From Isoetes taiwanensis (Eukaryota; Streptophyta; Lycopodiopsida; Isoetales; Isoetaceae): DNA of 64,000 bases. Positions 45,322 to 55,660 of this stretch are shown here, in pieces. The stretch covers positions 13,231,463 to 13,295,462 of the forward strand of contig JAJEKV010000025.1 of NCBI GenBank assembly GCA_021234155.1. The letters are read 5' to 3'. The position numbers and the translations under genes were made by a program. Each line of letters begins with the position of its first letter. Position 1 is the stretch's first letter. The notes beneath the pieces are model-generated. The model was not told where the DNA came from and did no database searches. It worked only from the letters and a program-made list of their open reading frames with translations.

Positions 45322-46419
45322 TCAGCAAACCTTTCCAAGAAGAGGAAATTTGTCATTTACAATGGGAATAGCTTGCCATTCGCCATTTAATCTTTGGAGT
45401 TTAAGGACCACATGGGGCACAGCTTGATTTTGTTCTTGACGATGACGCTTGTTCCTGCTATTTCGTTTGCTGCCCACTGATTTAGTTTGCTGCAACACCC
45501 AGGGATGGGATAAAATATGTTGCAACGATATTCTTTTTTCTGGATTAGGCTGCAACATGGCCAGAACAACATCTTTTGCTTCGGATGATACATGAGCAGG
45601 GAAATTTAAATGGGAAACTGTCAGATCCTGCCCATTAACCAGCCTGCGTTCAACTTCTGAGCATTTGAGTTTCGGAAATGCATCCCAGCCTGTAAGTGCC
45701 TCATAAAGAATAATCCCCAACCCCCAAATATCAACCTCCTTGGAGTATCTTCGACCCACAACCTCTGGGGCCAAATATCTTTGAGTTCCTAGCACTTCAG
45801 AAAAATATGGAGTATCTAAAGCACTAAAACAAGCAGAAAGACCAAAATCGCACACTTTTACATCGTAGGGTTTTCCACCGGAGCTTATCAGAATATTTGC
45901 AGGCTTCAGATCACGATGCACAACTCCATTTGCGTGCAAATCCTGTAACGTCTTTGCCAGATTTTGAATAAGAAGAGCGCATTCTGGCTCCGAGAGCTTA
46001 CCTTTTTTCTCAATTCTGTCTGCCAGGCTGCATTCACAGAGCTCCATAATAAAATGCAAATAATCGTTGTCGTTGATCACCTCTTCTAGATGCACAACGC
46101 CGGGGCAGCTGGCTAATTTTTGCATGATTTCCATCTCCGTTCTGGCATATGTGTTCTTGGAGGTGCTTTTGCAAGCAAATTTCTTACTGTCCTCCACTCT
46201 TTTGCATTGGAAAACAATAGCTTGCCCACCTTCGCCGATCTGTTTGAGCAGATCATAGTCTTCCAGCAGCTCGGGAAATTTGCTGGAGTATACAACGTTC
46301 AGATCCTTCGTCGTCTTCATCTCTAAACCCTGCAACTGTAAGTTACGCAAATGCACAGAATGCAAAGCTTCAACCCTTTTAACCCTTTTTAAGGGCCGCG
46401 TTTTCCATGACAATGGCAA
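45322..46419 (-). CDS. Ser/Thr protein kinase, CaMK/CDPK-like, 365 aa, intronless
   Basis: A complete kinase domain spans about residues 55-309: Gly loop IGEGGQAIVF (61-70), ATP lysine K84, helix-C Glu at 95, hinge MELCE, catalytic loop HRDLKPAN (168-175), DFG at 191-193, APE at 218-220, DIWGLG (230-235) and a closing Arg at 296. It would phosphorylate Ser/Thr of unknown substrates. A short basic N terminus precedes the domain, and after it comes a basic stretch (KRNSRNKRHRQ, a possible nuclear signal). EF hands are absent, so it is not a full calcium-dependent kinase. The start gives the longest frame; Met34 is an alternative. No in-frame stops and all catalytic residues are kept, so it is probably functional. 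A partial copy of its 5' part lies at 47219-47432. Confidence 0.88.
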   Translation of the reverse strand: MPLSWKTRPLKRVKRVEALHSVHLRNLQLQGLEMKTTKDLNVVYSSKFPELLEDYDLLKQIGEGGQAIVFQCKRVEDSKKFACKSTSKNTYARTEMEIMQKLASCPGVVHLEEVINDNDYLHFIMELCECSLADRIEKKGKLSEPECALLIQNLAKTLQDLHANGVVHRDLKPANILISSGGKPYDVKVCDFGLSACFSALDTPYFSEVLGTQRYLAPEVVGRRYSKEVDIWGLGIILYEALTGWDAFPKLKCSEVERRLVNGQDLTVSHLNFPAHVSSEAKDVVLAMLQPNPEKRISLQHILSHPWVLQQTKSVGSKRNSRNKRHRQEQNQAVPHVVLKLQRLNGEWQAIPIVNDKFPLLGKVC

Positions 46420-46539
46420 AACTCCTGATTTTAGGTTGCGTGTTTTGCTCTGATATTTTTAGCTTTTCCAATTGTAGTAACAGATTTTTCGCGAACTTGT
46501 CATCGGCTAAGTTGGCGGACGAACAATTTGAACATGTAA

Positions 46540-46990
46540 ACATGTAAATAAACAATTGAACAAACCTTTATCAGCAGACTAACATGTTGAGGAGTACTAG
46601 CCCCCATAGATGCTCGTGCAACGATTAGTAGTGCTGGAATTATGTCTTCAACTGCAGCTTTCTAAAATGGTTGCACTTTTCTGCAAGTAAATTTGATAGT
46701 ATTCTCAATGCTCGATTGGAATTTCCAATAGCTTGATCATTGTGTTCTATCCAAACATTCGCATTTCAAGAGCTCGAAGCCTCAGATACATTCCCCATTA
46801 CAAGAGACAAGTCTAAACATGTAAAACGTAACATACAAAATGCTTGTTAACATGTTCAACAAACTAAGACATAAAAGCCCTCTGGATGCAGATCGTTGGC
46901 AATCTGGAATCATTAACCAATGGGCAGACACAGGCATGCAATTTAAGTTCTGGATACCAGCTTTTCGCATGCCACTTAGACGAGGGAACA
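46540..46990. repeat. Segmental duplication, copy 1 (with 49075-49550)
   Basis: Shares AAATAAACAATTGAACAAAC, TTATCAGCAGACTAAC, AGTAGTGCTGGAATTATGTC and later blocks, with moderate divergence. In the second copy the minus strand reads LGDIIPALLGVEHLRRTPQQ before a GTTAGT donor, suggesting exons of an ARM/HEAT-type gene. In this copy that frame is broken. Confidence 0.8.
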
Positions 46991-47218
46991 ACACAACTAC
47001 ATTGCATACATGATTTCTCTCTGAATTTCTGCTTCCAACAGATATTTGCTCAACTTCTTTGCATAACCACCAATTTCAATTGGGAGAGCAATCGTCTTTC
47101 CCAATCCCATTTCATCTCCTATAATACCTCCTGTCCACTCTTTTGCATTCGAAAACAATTGCATGCAGAGAGGCTATGATTGGGATGGTCTTTCCCAATC
47201 CCATTTCATCTCCTATAA
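46991..47218 (+). repeat. ~100-bp local duplication
   Basis: GTCTTTCCCAATCCCATTTC followed by ATCTCCTATAATACCTCCTG occurs at about 47092 and 47190. The second copy runs into the kinase fragment. Confidence 0.75.
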
Positions 47219-47432
47219 TACCTCCTGTCCACTCTCTTGCATTGAAAAACAATTGCTTGCCCACCTTCGCCAATCTGTTTCAGCAGATTATAGTCCTTCA
47301 GCAGGTTGGCAAATTTGCTGGAGTACAAAATGTTCAGATCCGTCATCTTCTCATCTCTAATCCCTTGCAATATTGGTTATGCAAATGCACACAGAATGCC
47401 AATGCAAAATTTAACCTTTTGGAATAACCTTT
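47219..47432 (-). pseudogene. Truncated copy of the kinase 5' end
   Basis: Aligns with 46194-46390 of the intact kinase (shared CTTGCCCACCTTCGCC, TTTGCTGGAGTA and AATGTTCAGATCC on the plus strand), covering the codons around the Gly loop and N terminus. Indels break the frame and the rest of the domain is absent. It is a partial local duplication. Confidence 0.85.
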
Positions 47433-47473
47433 TAAAAATATGAGAAGCCTGATCAAGGCAATCTAAAAGTCAG

Positions 47474-48540
47474 CTGTATGCATTTGACAAATTACTCTTT
47501 GAACAAATATAGCCCTAAGTTTCAGTTCAATGAAAGCATAGAAGAAGTAGATAGAGGTAGTAAATGGACTCTAAGTGCTCTTCTAAGAGCCTTGGCAGCT
47601 AAAGGTGTTGATATCAAACGGGTTGAGAAGGACATCAAGCAAATGGTTGTGCTCACTATAGTTGCCATTGCTCCACTTCTTGCCCATAACTATAGAAGTT
47701 GTCTTATTGAAGATGACAATAAACGTTCATGATTTGAGTTGCTTGGTCTAGATGTTATGCTTGATGATGATTGCAAACCTTGTCTCTTGGAGGTATAAAG
47801 ATATATAGTCTATAAATATGTGTAACTTCATAAAAATTTTGAATTAAGAAAAACAAATAGATGCCTATCATAATAATATCAGGTGCTATAAAGCTGGAGT
47901 CCTGATTTATTGGAAGAGAGATCAGATTATGTTTTGATATATCCGGAGCAAGTGGCATACGAAGCTTTAGGCTTTGCTTCCTTTTTAATGGGCTTATAGA
48001 AATATAAGCTTAGTAGATGTCCTATTAGTAGAAAACAGTAGCGATATCTCCATCTAAATGTTTTCTTACATGATGTAAAGGGTAAATCACTCTCCATCGT
48101 TTTTCATTGACATGCCTTTGGACTGTATGGTAAAGGAAGTTCTGATCAGAATATTGATCCATCTGAAGTCTCAATGTCAAGACTGGCGCATCGTAGAAAT
48201 GCAAAAAATTGTCTTATATAGCACGGAAATTGTGGAAAGTGGAACCTCCTGGGATGTGGAAAAGTCGCAGCCCAACACAATCCAGAAGGAACCCAAGCAT
48301 GTAGTGGAAGTAAGTTGGGAAATTTCGGAAATTTTGAAAAGATTTATCCATCTGATGATCCAGACTTACAACACTTCTATAAGACATGTCTTATTGCAGC
48401 AGCTGAAGCTTTTGCTGATTCTTTTGATATGAAAATAAAAACGAATATAGCAAAAGTGCAGGAGGAGAAAAGGCAGGAGAAGCTCGATGAACAAGCCATT
48501 GAGCAGAAGAAGCTTAAGGCAAAAAAAATGAGTTAAGGAG
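47474..48540 (+). pseudogene. TTLL-like: TTLL-family tubulin polyglutamylase, pseudogene fragment
   Basis: Exon 47474-47792 encodes CMHLTNYSLNKYSPKFQFNE, GSKWTLSALLRALAAKG, LLAHNYRSC and FELLGLDVMLDDDCKPCLLE, the conserved C-terminal half of the TTL domain in TTLL polyglutamylases. These ATP-dependent ligases add glutamate chains to axonemal tubulin. A TGA (47730-47732) sits where a residue before FELLG is expected. Further pieces follow in shifting frames: DYVLIYPEQVAYEALGF (about 47925), then NFGNFEKIYPSDDP (48315 on) and a Lys/Glu-rich coil. The ATP-grasp N-terminal half is missing; upstream lies the reversed kinase scrap. The expected EVNHSPSF segment after the first exon is also absent. 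Clearly non-functional. Confidence 0.82.
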
Positions 48541-49074
48541 AAAGGCTAGAGAACTAGCCAAACACATGGCAACAACTAAAAAGCAATCTTCAGATCAAAT
48601 AGGCTCCAATGTTGAGGTGTATAACAGTGAGAAACAAAAGACTTCTAACATTCCACATTCCAGTGGAACATTCCATTCGTTGGCTGTACAACAAGTAAAG
48701 CCTAGTGTTAATGAAGAACTTCTGCAGCATCAAACTACACGTGTATCTCCATCTCATACGCTGGGACATGACTCATGAGCACACAGTAACTTATCCTATT
48801 CAAGCAACTGACACCTTTCTTATAACAAGAGGTGATATAAAAAACGTTACGGTACCAGTATCAAAATCTCCAATCTCTCATAGAACTGAAGGGGAGACAA
48901 TCTATGCGCAGTGCACAACTTTGCTACCTTCAATTCTTGAAAGAATAAAGGGCCGATTGCAGAAATAAAATAATTTACTACTTTTCCATCACAGGAGGAC
49001 TAGCCCCTCCCCTATGTTTACAGATGGCATTACTCCAGGCATGAGATTTGTGCTTAACCTGGGAAGGACTTGTT
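48541..49074. other. Region after the TTLL remnant
   Basis: Frames at 48566-48778 and 48705-48968 continue Ser/Thr/Gln-rich text that may be the tail of the TTLL gene. No domain is recognised. Confidence 0.35.
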
Positions 49075-49550
49075 AACATGCAAATAAACAATTGAACAAA
49101 CCTTTATCAGCAGACTAACCTGTTGAGGAGTCCGCCGTAAATGCTCAACACCTAGTAGTGCTGGAATTATGTCTCCAAGTGCAGCTTTCTAAACGCTTGC
49201 ACTTTGCTGCAAGTAGATTTGATAGGATTCTCCATGCTCGATTGGCATTTCCAATAGCTTGATCATTGTGTTCTATCCATAAACATTAGCATTTCAAGAG
49301 CTTGAAGCCTCAGATACATTCCCCAGGACAAGAGACAAGTCTCGACATGTAAAACGTAACATTGAATTAAATTGAATTGAAATGAATGTAAAACGTAACA
49401 TAACAAAATGCTTGTTAAAATGTTCAACAAACTAAGACATAAAGGGCCCTCTGGATGCAGATCATTGGCAATCTGGAATTATTAACCAATGGGCAGACAC
49501 AGGCATGCAATTTAAGTTCTGGATACCAGCTTTCGCATGCCACTTAGGCC
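49075..49550. repeat. Segmental duplication, copy 2 (with 46540-46990)
   Basis: Second copy of the block described at 46540. On the minus strand it keeps a longer readable stretch, AIGNANRAWRILSNLLAAKC, and then, one frame over, LGDIIPALLGVEHL before a splice donor. This suggests a decaying ARM/HEAT-repeat gene, an identification I hold only weakly. Confidence 0.75.
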
Positions 49551-49569
49551 AATCACAATATGAGATCAC

Positions 49570-49823
49570 TATGACCTTAATAAACCATAATCCAAAGCAT
49601 GTTTATGCCTTGGAGTAACATAGAAGATAAAATCTACCTGGTTAGAGTAGCAACAGCTTTTAATGTTCAGATTTTGGAATGGATGCAAGATGTGCGCCAG
49701 GGCACCACGGGCTTGTTCAATTGAAACTGCCCCGGTGCGTGAAATCATTTCCAGTTTATCAAGACTGTCATGTCTTTGACAAAACATGGTGGATGAACAA
49801 GATAACACATAATATGTATCCAT
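49570..49823 (-). pseudogene. Unrecognised exon-like stretch
   Basis: The minus strand reads LEMISRTGAVSIEQARGALA then HILHPFQNLNIK, flanked by splice-like GTAG/AG ends. It lies upstream, on the same strand, of the ARM-like pieces at 49100-49270 and may be part of the same gene. No confident family. Confidence 0.3.
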
Positions 49824-50143
49824 ATTTCACCTACTCATTCTTATACTATGACTCAACTACATGAAGATACACAGTTTCAATAGTTGGCTTATGTGCTCAA
49901 TAGTTAGTTTTTTGCTGAGATTCTGTGTCTCAGCTGCCACAGAGTAAATGACTTCTTAGCCTTACCAAAACCAGAACATCTGTGATATACTTAATTTGGC
50001 ATGCCACAAAGGGCTCCTAACATAAGACGGGCAAGTACAGTTTGCTATTATAGAAAGATCCAATATAGAATGGCAAAAGGAATGTTGTAGGCACTAAAAC
50101 CATGAATATGCCCTATGGCACAGGGCCCTCAATCGACATACAA
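49756..50143. repeat. Segmental duplication, copy 1 (with 63528-63915)
   Basis: TTATCAAGACTGTCATGTCT through CATACAACCCAACCTAA is repeated at 63528 onward with few substitutions and one ~17-base deletion near 63780. No gene is recognised in it. Confidence 0.9.
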
Positions 50144-51618
50144 CCCAACCTAACAAGGTGCTGCGCACGGAGGGTTGCCCTCCGGTGGCCTGAGGGTGTG
50201 TTTGCTTGGTTTTCATTTTGTTGTTTTTATCTTGTAAAGCATCACCAACAATAGATATGGCACCTATAGAAATCATAGCCATATATGAGCATTGATGCAG
50301 GGGGTACGATGCAGTTTCTAGAATTTCATTGATATGGTGTAAGAATGGTATCAATATGATGTAAGAGTGCTTGAGCCATAACTTATTGTCCAGATGTGTT
50401 GTTGAATTCCTATAACTTAAGTTTGAGATGTAATCACTTGCAATAGTTGTAGACGGTTGGTGTGATAGTCTAGGCGGAGGGGCTAGGTCTGTCTCAGAAA
50501 TACAAGTACGCCTAAGGCTTTATAATATGAAATATAAGGACTTGGACCTCCACCAAAATACCTAAGGTTTTATAATTTAAAAAAAATACGAGGAATCGAA
50601 CCTCTAGTAAATGATTCAATGTTCTAATAACATTGCTTTAATGAATAAACAATGAGCTAATGTGATTACTTTTTTCTATTGTATCTATTTCTCATTATAT
50701 TTTTCCTTACAACCCATTCGATTGTTGTAGGAGTATGCAAATGCAGTAAAAATGCAATCAAAGAATAACTTATGCTAGCATATCGTTTTTGTGGAACTTG
50801 GTTGCTATACTTTGCCCTAGCTTGATGCATTCTTTTTGTGTGTTACACCTTCAGGGGGTTGCTTTTAATTTGGACGTTTGATGCTTAGGTTTGAGGTGCC
50901 TGGTTTAGACATGTAATTCCTTATAAGATTACTTCCATACTTGTTGATCTTTAGCATCTGGCTCACATGTTCGGACTCAGTCTTGTTTGTTTTATTGTGG
51001 ACCCTAGCATATGCAATTGGTAAGTTATGAAGATGACCTACACTTCAAGAGTTCGTTCAACCAGCTTCAAGCTTTATGTTTATCTTCTGGAAGAACAGAA
51101 CAACTAGCATTTCTTGTTCCTTTTAGTATAACCCAACTATTGAATCAATGCAATACATAGAAAAATAATAACCAGACCGTTCTGCTCATGATGTCTTGAT
51201 CCGTCATAAGTAGTTGTTAATGGTCATAAGTAGTTGTTAATGGTCTCGCTTAATCCCATCTTCAGATTTATATGCTTAAATGTATAGCATTCTTCTTCAC
51301 TGATTTAGTATAACCCATAAAAACTATCTTCTTTTGAATCGACACATTTTAGAACATAAAAAATCATGAGTTTCAGGAACGGTAACCCCATGGCTCAATC
51401 GCGACAGAGCCATTGCCGATGATCTTCAATGAACTTAGTTTCATGTTTTTGAAGATTGGGCCTTTAGCTTGTCAAGATCCTCTGCATTGATCACAAAAAG
51501 AAAAATTGATCTGGTTTTCTTTTATACATCTTAAAAAATGACTTCAAAAAAAGTTCGTGTTAAATGGAGTATAATTCAGTGTTAGGAATTTGACAGAGTG
51601 AGGGTGCTGATTAAGGGC
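50144..51618. other. No recognisable gene
   Basis: AT-rich DNA. A 22-bp tandem duplication of CATAAGTAGTTGTTAATGGT sits at about 51205-51245. Confidence 0.5.
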
Positions 51619-51714
51619 AGTCATATTCATTTAGATCTAAAAAGTTTAGCATCTGAGGGCCGAAGCAGTCATATTCATTTAGATGTAAAACGTTTAGCAT
51701 CTGAGGGAAGAGAA
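51619..51714 (+). repeat. 48-bp tandem repeat, two units
   Basis: GCAGTCATATTCATTTAGAT begins both units. The length is a multiple of three, so a 71-aa frame reads SHIHLDLKSLASEGR then SHIHLDVKRLASEGR. The surrounding frame is not recognised. Confidence 0.85.
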
Positions 51715-52476
51715 CATACTCTGTTGGCAATCCAAGGCCGCTTTGATCTGTGTTCGAAAAAAGATGTTTCCCTATCTTCTATATACAGCCTGCATAGGAC
51801 CATGAAAATTTGAAAAACATATTTCATGTTGTAAAATATGCCAACAAAATTAACTAGTACTGACATAATTAAACAAAGAGCCTTTTAGAAAACCTGCCTG
51901 ACGGATGTGAAGGATAGACATGGTACAGAATTTAATATTAGCAGAAAAGGAACTGGCCTTTTCTGCAATAGCAACTTGTAGTGTTTCAACCTACAGAAAT
52001 TGAATTGTATTACAAAACATGTCAATACTAATAAATTTTACCATACCATTTACTATGAAAAATGGGAGCTCATTTCTCTCTGAAAAGTGACAAATATAAT
52101 CGGAGATTCAACATCACAAATCGGAGACGTACTGGTGCATCTATGGCTCCAGCAACTTGTAAGCTTTGAGATCTAGAGAAGTTGGCAAGAAAACTGTGCT
52201 CATGAGCAATAACCTGGTAAGCTTTTGCAGCATTGATCACCATTCCTACAGCAAGTGAAATGCCTTGCATGGAAGAGAGGGCCAAGAGAGCAGTCTGCAT
52301 AAGATGTTCACATGGACTACTTCTTTTAGAGATACATTACATCTTTTGAAGGTTCCATTCCTCATCACATCCCTAAGGCTAAAATGCCAAAGTAACGTAT
52401 TATTATATAGATAACCCACAAGGGCAAACCTTACAACTATTTCTGTACCCAATTGTTCTGGAAGCTAGGGAAAGAC
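51715..52476. other. Possible exon of unknown gene on minus strand
   Basis: The minus frame 52070-52300 (MQTALLALSSMQGISLAVGM, AAKAYQVIAHEHSFLANF) reads like real protein and might belong with the PDR remnant downstream in genome order, but I cannot match it. Confidence 0.3.
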
Positions 52477-52699
52477 TGGTTCACCATGAAACTCTGTTTA
52501 GCTTTTACAGCATGATAGAATGCCAAACAAAATGTCAACTTTTTGTGATGCTTTATACCTCAATTGCGTTATCATCCTTATGTTTAGCTGCAGTAGAACC
52601 GGCAGCCATCTTCGGCGAGATGTCAGGAAACCCTTATTTTAGGGTTTTTGCTTGTTTAGCAAACCAAGGGACACATTCTTGCTAAGCATAAGTGTGGTT

Positions 52700-52994
52700 T
52701 GTGAGCGTACAGTAATCAATCTGTCTACCTTTAAGTCTTCATCAAGCTTTCATCAATGGCATATCTCAGCAATGGCCAAAAGAAGAGTTGTATTTTCAGA
52801 ACTTGGCGGACCTAGCAGAAGTGTCATTCTGTAAAAGAAAGGGCAATTTGTCTTCTAATTCCTATTAACGAAACATGTATTGGTCTATTGACACAAAAAG
52901 CTAACCTTTTAGTCTTAAGGAGGCCACTGATATCCTTCAAAATTGTGAGCTTGGTTCTCTTTGTTGTGGACATGCCTACTGCATTTGACAAACC
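52700..52994 (-). pseudogene. PDR-type (ABCG) ABC transporter fragment, copy 1
   Basis: Exon 52994-52906 encodes GLSNAVGMSTTKRTKLTILK then DISGLLKTK, and after a GT-AG intron (52905-52829) the next exon opens RMTLLLGPPSS. That is the first nucleotide-binding domain of full-size plant PDR transporters, plasma-membrane ATP-driven exporters. The Walker A Gly-Lys is lost (SSENTTLLLAIA instead of SSGKTTLL), and two stops follow before KLDEDLKV. Upstream and downstream exons are absent. A non-functional gene fragment with intact splice sites. Confidence 0.8.
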
Positions 52995-53344
52995 CTGCAT
53001 GTGGCATTTTTCCAATATCAACACATTTATTTAAAATGACAAACTGTCATGATGCTTCCAGTTAAAAAGAAGTTCACGAAAGCTTGAAAGGGGCTCAAAA
53101 TTTTACCGGCGATCTCTTGCAGATTGATCAACTCCCGATACCATAAATACTGATTGCAGAAAGATTTTAGCATTGGTAGCTACGTGGGCCTGAACCCCGC
53201 ATTGCCATTGACAGACTGCAGATGATTTCTTGATTTCCTCACCTGCACCTGCGAATATCACAGCGAAATTCCAAAAAATGAGTGAAACCCAGGAAGCCCC
53301 AAATGCAGCAAACACTTGAGAAGATGGATGGCGCAGCTGAAAGA

Positions 53345-53430
53345 ACCATTTTAAGAGCCCAAATGCTACCGCATGCTTTTAAGATGCAAGAAAACGTCAT
53401 TCGGTCTGGATTAAAGCCCGCCTCTTGCAT
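53345..53430 (-). pseudogene. PPR motif fragment, copy 1
   Basis: MQEAGFNPDRMTFSCILKAC followed by GSIWALK is a textbook pentatricopeptide repeat of the kind found in organelle RNA-binding proteins. Only about one repeat survives before the frame loses similarity. It lies upstream of the PDR scrap on the same strand, but the two are unrelated families placed together by rearrangement. Confidence 0.75.
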
Positions 53431-53799
53431 CTTCTCACATATGCTTACTGTATACTACTGGTGCAGTTGCTTGGCTGGTGCTGCTGGTTCCACGATGACA
53501 AGGATTTAGGTGAGATCTCCCTACGCCGGAGCAAAAAGCGAGGGATTAGGGCACATCAGAAACTGGTACCAGCTGACCTGGTTCACCATGAAACTCTGTT
53601 TAGCTTTTACAGCATGATAGAATGCCAAACAAAATGTCAACTTTTTGTGATGCTTTATACCTCAATTGCGTTATCATCCTTCTGTTTAGCTGCAGTAGAA
53701 CCGGCAGCCATCTTCGGCGAGATGTCAGGAAACCCTTATTTTAGGGTTTTTGCTTGTTTAGCAAATCAAGGGACACATTCTTGCTAAGCATAAGTGTGG

Positions 53800-54095
53800 T
53801 TTGTGAGCGTACAGTAATCAATCTGTCTACCTTTAAGTCTTCATCAAGCTTTCATCAATGGCATATCTCAGCAATGGCCAAAAGAAGAGTTGTATTTTCA
53901 GAACTTGGCGGACCTAGCAGAAGTGTCATTCTGTAAAAGAAAGGGCAATTTGTCTTCTAATTCCTATTAACGAAACATGTATTGGTCTATTGACACAAAA
54001 AGCTAACCTTTTAGTCTTAAGGAGGCCATGATATCCTTCAAAATTGTGAGCTTGGTTCTCTTTGTTGTGGACATGCCTACTTTGCATTTGACAAA
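53800..54095 (-). pseudogene. PDR-type ABC transporter fragment, copy 2
   Basis: Same two exons as at 52700-52994. The first (about 54008-54095) now has frameshifts from the indels in GCAGTAGG and ATCAGTGG; the second keeps RMTLLLGPPSS and the same lost Walker A. Non-functional. Confidence 0.78.
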
Positions 54096-54444
54096 CCCCG
54101 CATGTGGCATTTTTCCAATATCAACAAATTTATTTAAAATGACAAACTGTCATGATGCTTCCAGTTAAAAGAAGTTCACACGAAAGTTTGAAAGGGGCTC
54201 AAAATTTTACCGGGCGATCTCTTGCAGATTGATCAACTCCGATACCATAAATACCGATTGCAAAAAGATTTTAGCATTGGTAGCTACGTGGGCCTGAACC
54301 CGCATTGCCATTGACAGACTGCAGATGATTTCTTGATTTCCTCACCTGCACTGCGAATATCACAGTGAAATTCCAAAAAATGAGTGAAACCCAGGAAGCC
54401 CCAAATCAACGGCAAACACTTGAGAAGATGGATGGCGCAGCGGT

Positions 54445-54540
54445 GAAAGAACCATTTTAAGAGCCCAAATGCTACGCATGCTTTTTAAGATGCAAGAAAA
54501 CGTCATTCGGTGCGGATTAAAGCCCTCCTCTTGCATCTTC
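54445..54540 (-). pseudogene. PPR motif fragment, copy 2
   Basis: Same PPR scrap as at 53345-53430, with base changes at the Cys-Gly-Ser codons and at the Asn-Pro-Asp segment, including indels. Confidence 0.65.
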
Positions 54541-54675
54541 TCACATATGCTTCTTGTATACTACTTTGGTGCAGTTGCTTGGCTGGTCTTCTTTGGTTCC
54601 ACGATGACAAGGATTTAGGTGAGATCTCCTATCTCTTACCAGAGCCTTAGGGCACATCGAAGCCCGGTACCCGGT

Positions 54676-55494
54676 GACCAGAGTTCTGATTTGGAAATAG
54701 GAGGTTTGGGCGGTCATCGGATATCCTAGGGATATTCTAGCATATACCTAGGATATGCCAAAACTCCCACATAAACAAGGGTTTGCCCCCCTAGGGGCAA
54801 CCCAAAAATAAGATCACAAGAACCTGGAGACCAAGTTTCGTGGGCAAAAGACCACCCTTTCTCCAAGAAGCGCCAAAGTAGCTCATGTCCAACACGTTCG
54901 TAGTCAATTGGCCTAAGAGGTGGCTGCAGAATACTGCCAAGTAGAGGGTTCGTGTTTCTTTCGTTGCCAACAATGACCGTATAACTTAATCCCTAGGGTA
55001 ATTTCATCATTCCGGATGACATGGCAAAGTTGAATCTCCATTTCGGAGCCTCTGTACTGCCCGAACGACAAAACACTTGGATTTCTACATGACGAGCGTA
55101 GGATGTTTTGTGGTTTGATAAGTTCTTCCAGGCCGATCTTGGATTTTTTTGAACCTACTCGAAGCAGGTTATTTGAACAATGGATTCAACGGTCGGATAG
55201 GGAAACCGAGCTCCGGGAGGGGGGAGGGAAGGGGGAATTGGCATTTGCCCTCCCCGAGGAGTGCTGGCAGGAAAGGCTGTCTGGGCAACCTTTCTGAGGT
55301 CCGTCTCCTGGGGTCTAGCCTCTCCCCTCTGGTGAGGAAGCTGCGCAAAGTCCTAGCCTGGTTCGATTTGGGGAAGGGTGTCAGCGCAAGATCCCTTTAT
55401 TCTATTCCTTGCCAAGCTCCTCTACCAAAAATTCCAAAGGTTATCATATTTCTTGCATAAAGTCCTAGTCATCATGTCCATGTCACCATCATCT
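54676..55494. other. Palindrome-rich DNA, possible LTR remnant
   Basis: ATATCCTAGGGATAT near 54719 and TATACCTAGGATATG near 54744 are palindromic. GGGTTTGCCCCCCTAGGGGCAACCC-like foldback at 54779-54803 resembles GGTTGCCCCCTAGG at about 4459, so it may mark one LTR family. A purine-rich GGGAGGGGGGAGGGAAGGGG stretch at about 55215 could be a polypurine tract. ORFs at 55103-55460 are unrecognised. Confidence 0.35.
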
Positions 55495-55660
55495 AGCCAT
55501 GTCATCTACCATCTAGCCATGTCGAGCCACCTTGGCATGTTTGAGCCTAGCTGGCATGTTGGAGCCTAGGTTGCATGCTGGAGACCATGTGGCATATTTG
55601 AGCCACCTTGGCAAGTTGGAGCATAGGTGGCATGTTGGAGCCCGCGTGGCATGTTTGCCC
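55495..55660 (+). repeat. Minisatellite of ~20-22-bp units
   Basis: About eight degenerate units of the type TGGCATGTTGGAGCCTAGG run in one direction, starting as CATCTAGCCATGTC variants. Confidence 0.85.

Larger units (their letters stand above)
52477..53577 (+). repeat. 1.1-kb tandem duplication, upstream copy
   Basis: Starts CTGGTTCACCATGAAACTC and repeats at 53578, offset 1102. It carries, on the minus strand, a PPR scrap and two PDR transporter exons. Confidence 0.93.
53578..54675 (+). repeat. 1.1-kb tandem duplication, downstream copy
   Basis: Matches 52477-53577 closely, but differences gather at CTG/CAG/CCG sites, for example GGCCACTGATA to GGCCATGATA, CTACTGCATT to CTACTTTGCATT, CTGCTGGTTCC to CTTCTTTGGTTCC, and CTACCGCATG to CTACGCATG. 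The pattern is like that in the second 756-bp repeat. Confidence 0.93.

Noticed and set aside
52652-53936. Two identical 60-aa plus-strand ORFs as genes
   Set aside because: They are the antisense of the PDR exons on the duplicated unit.
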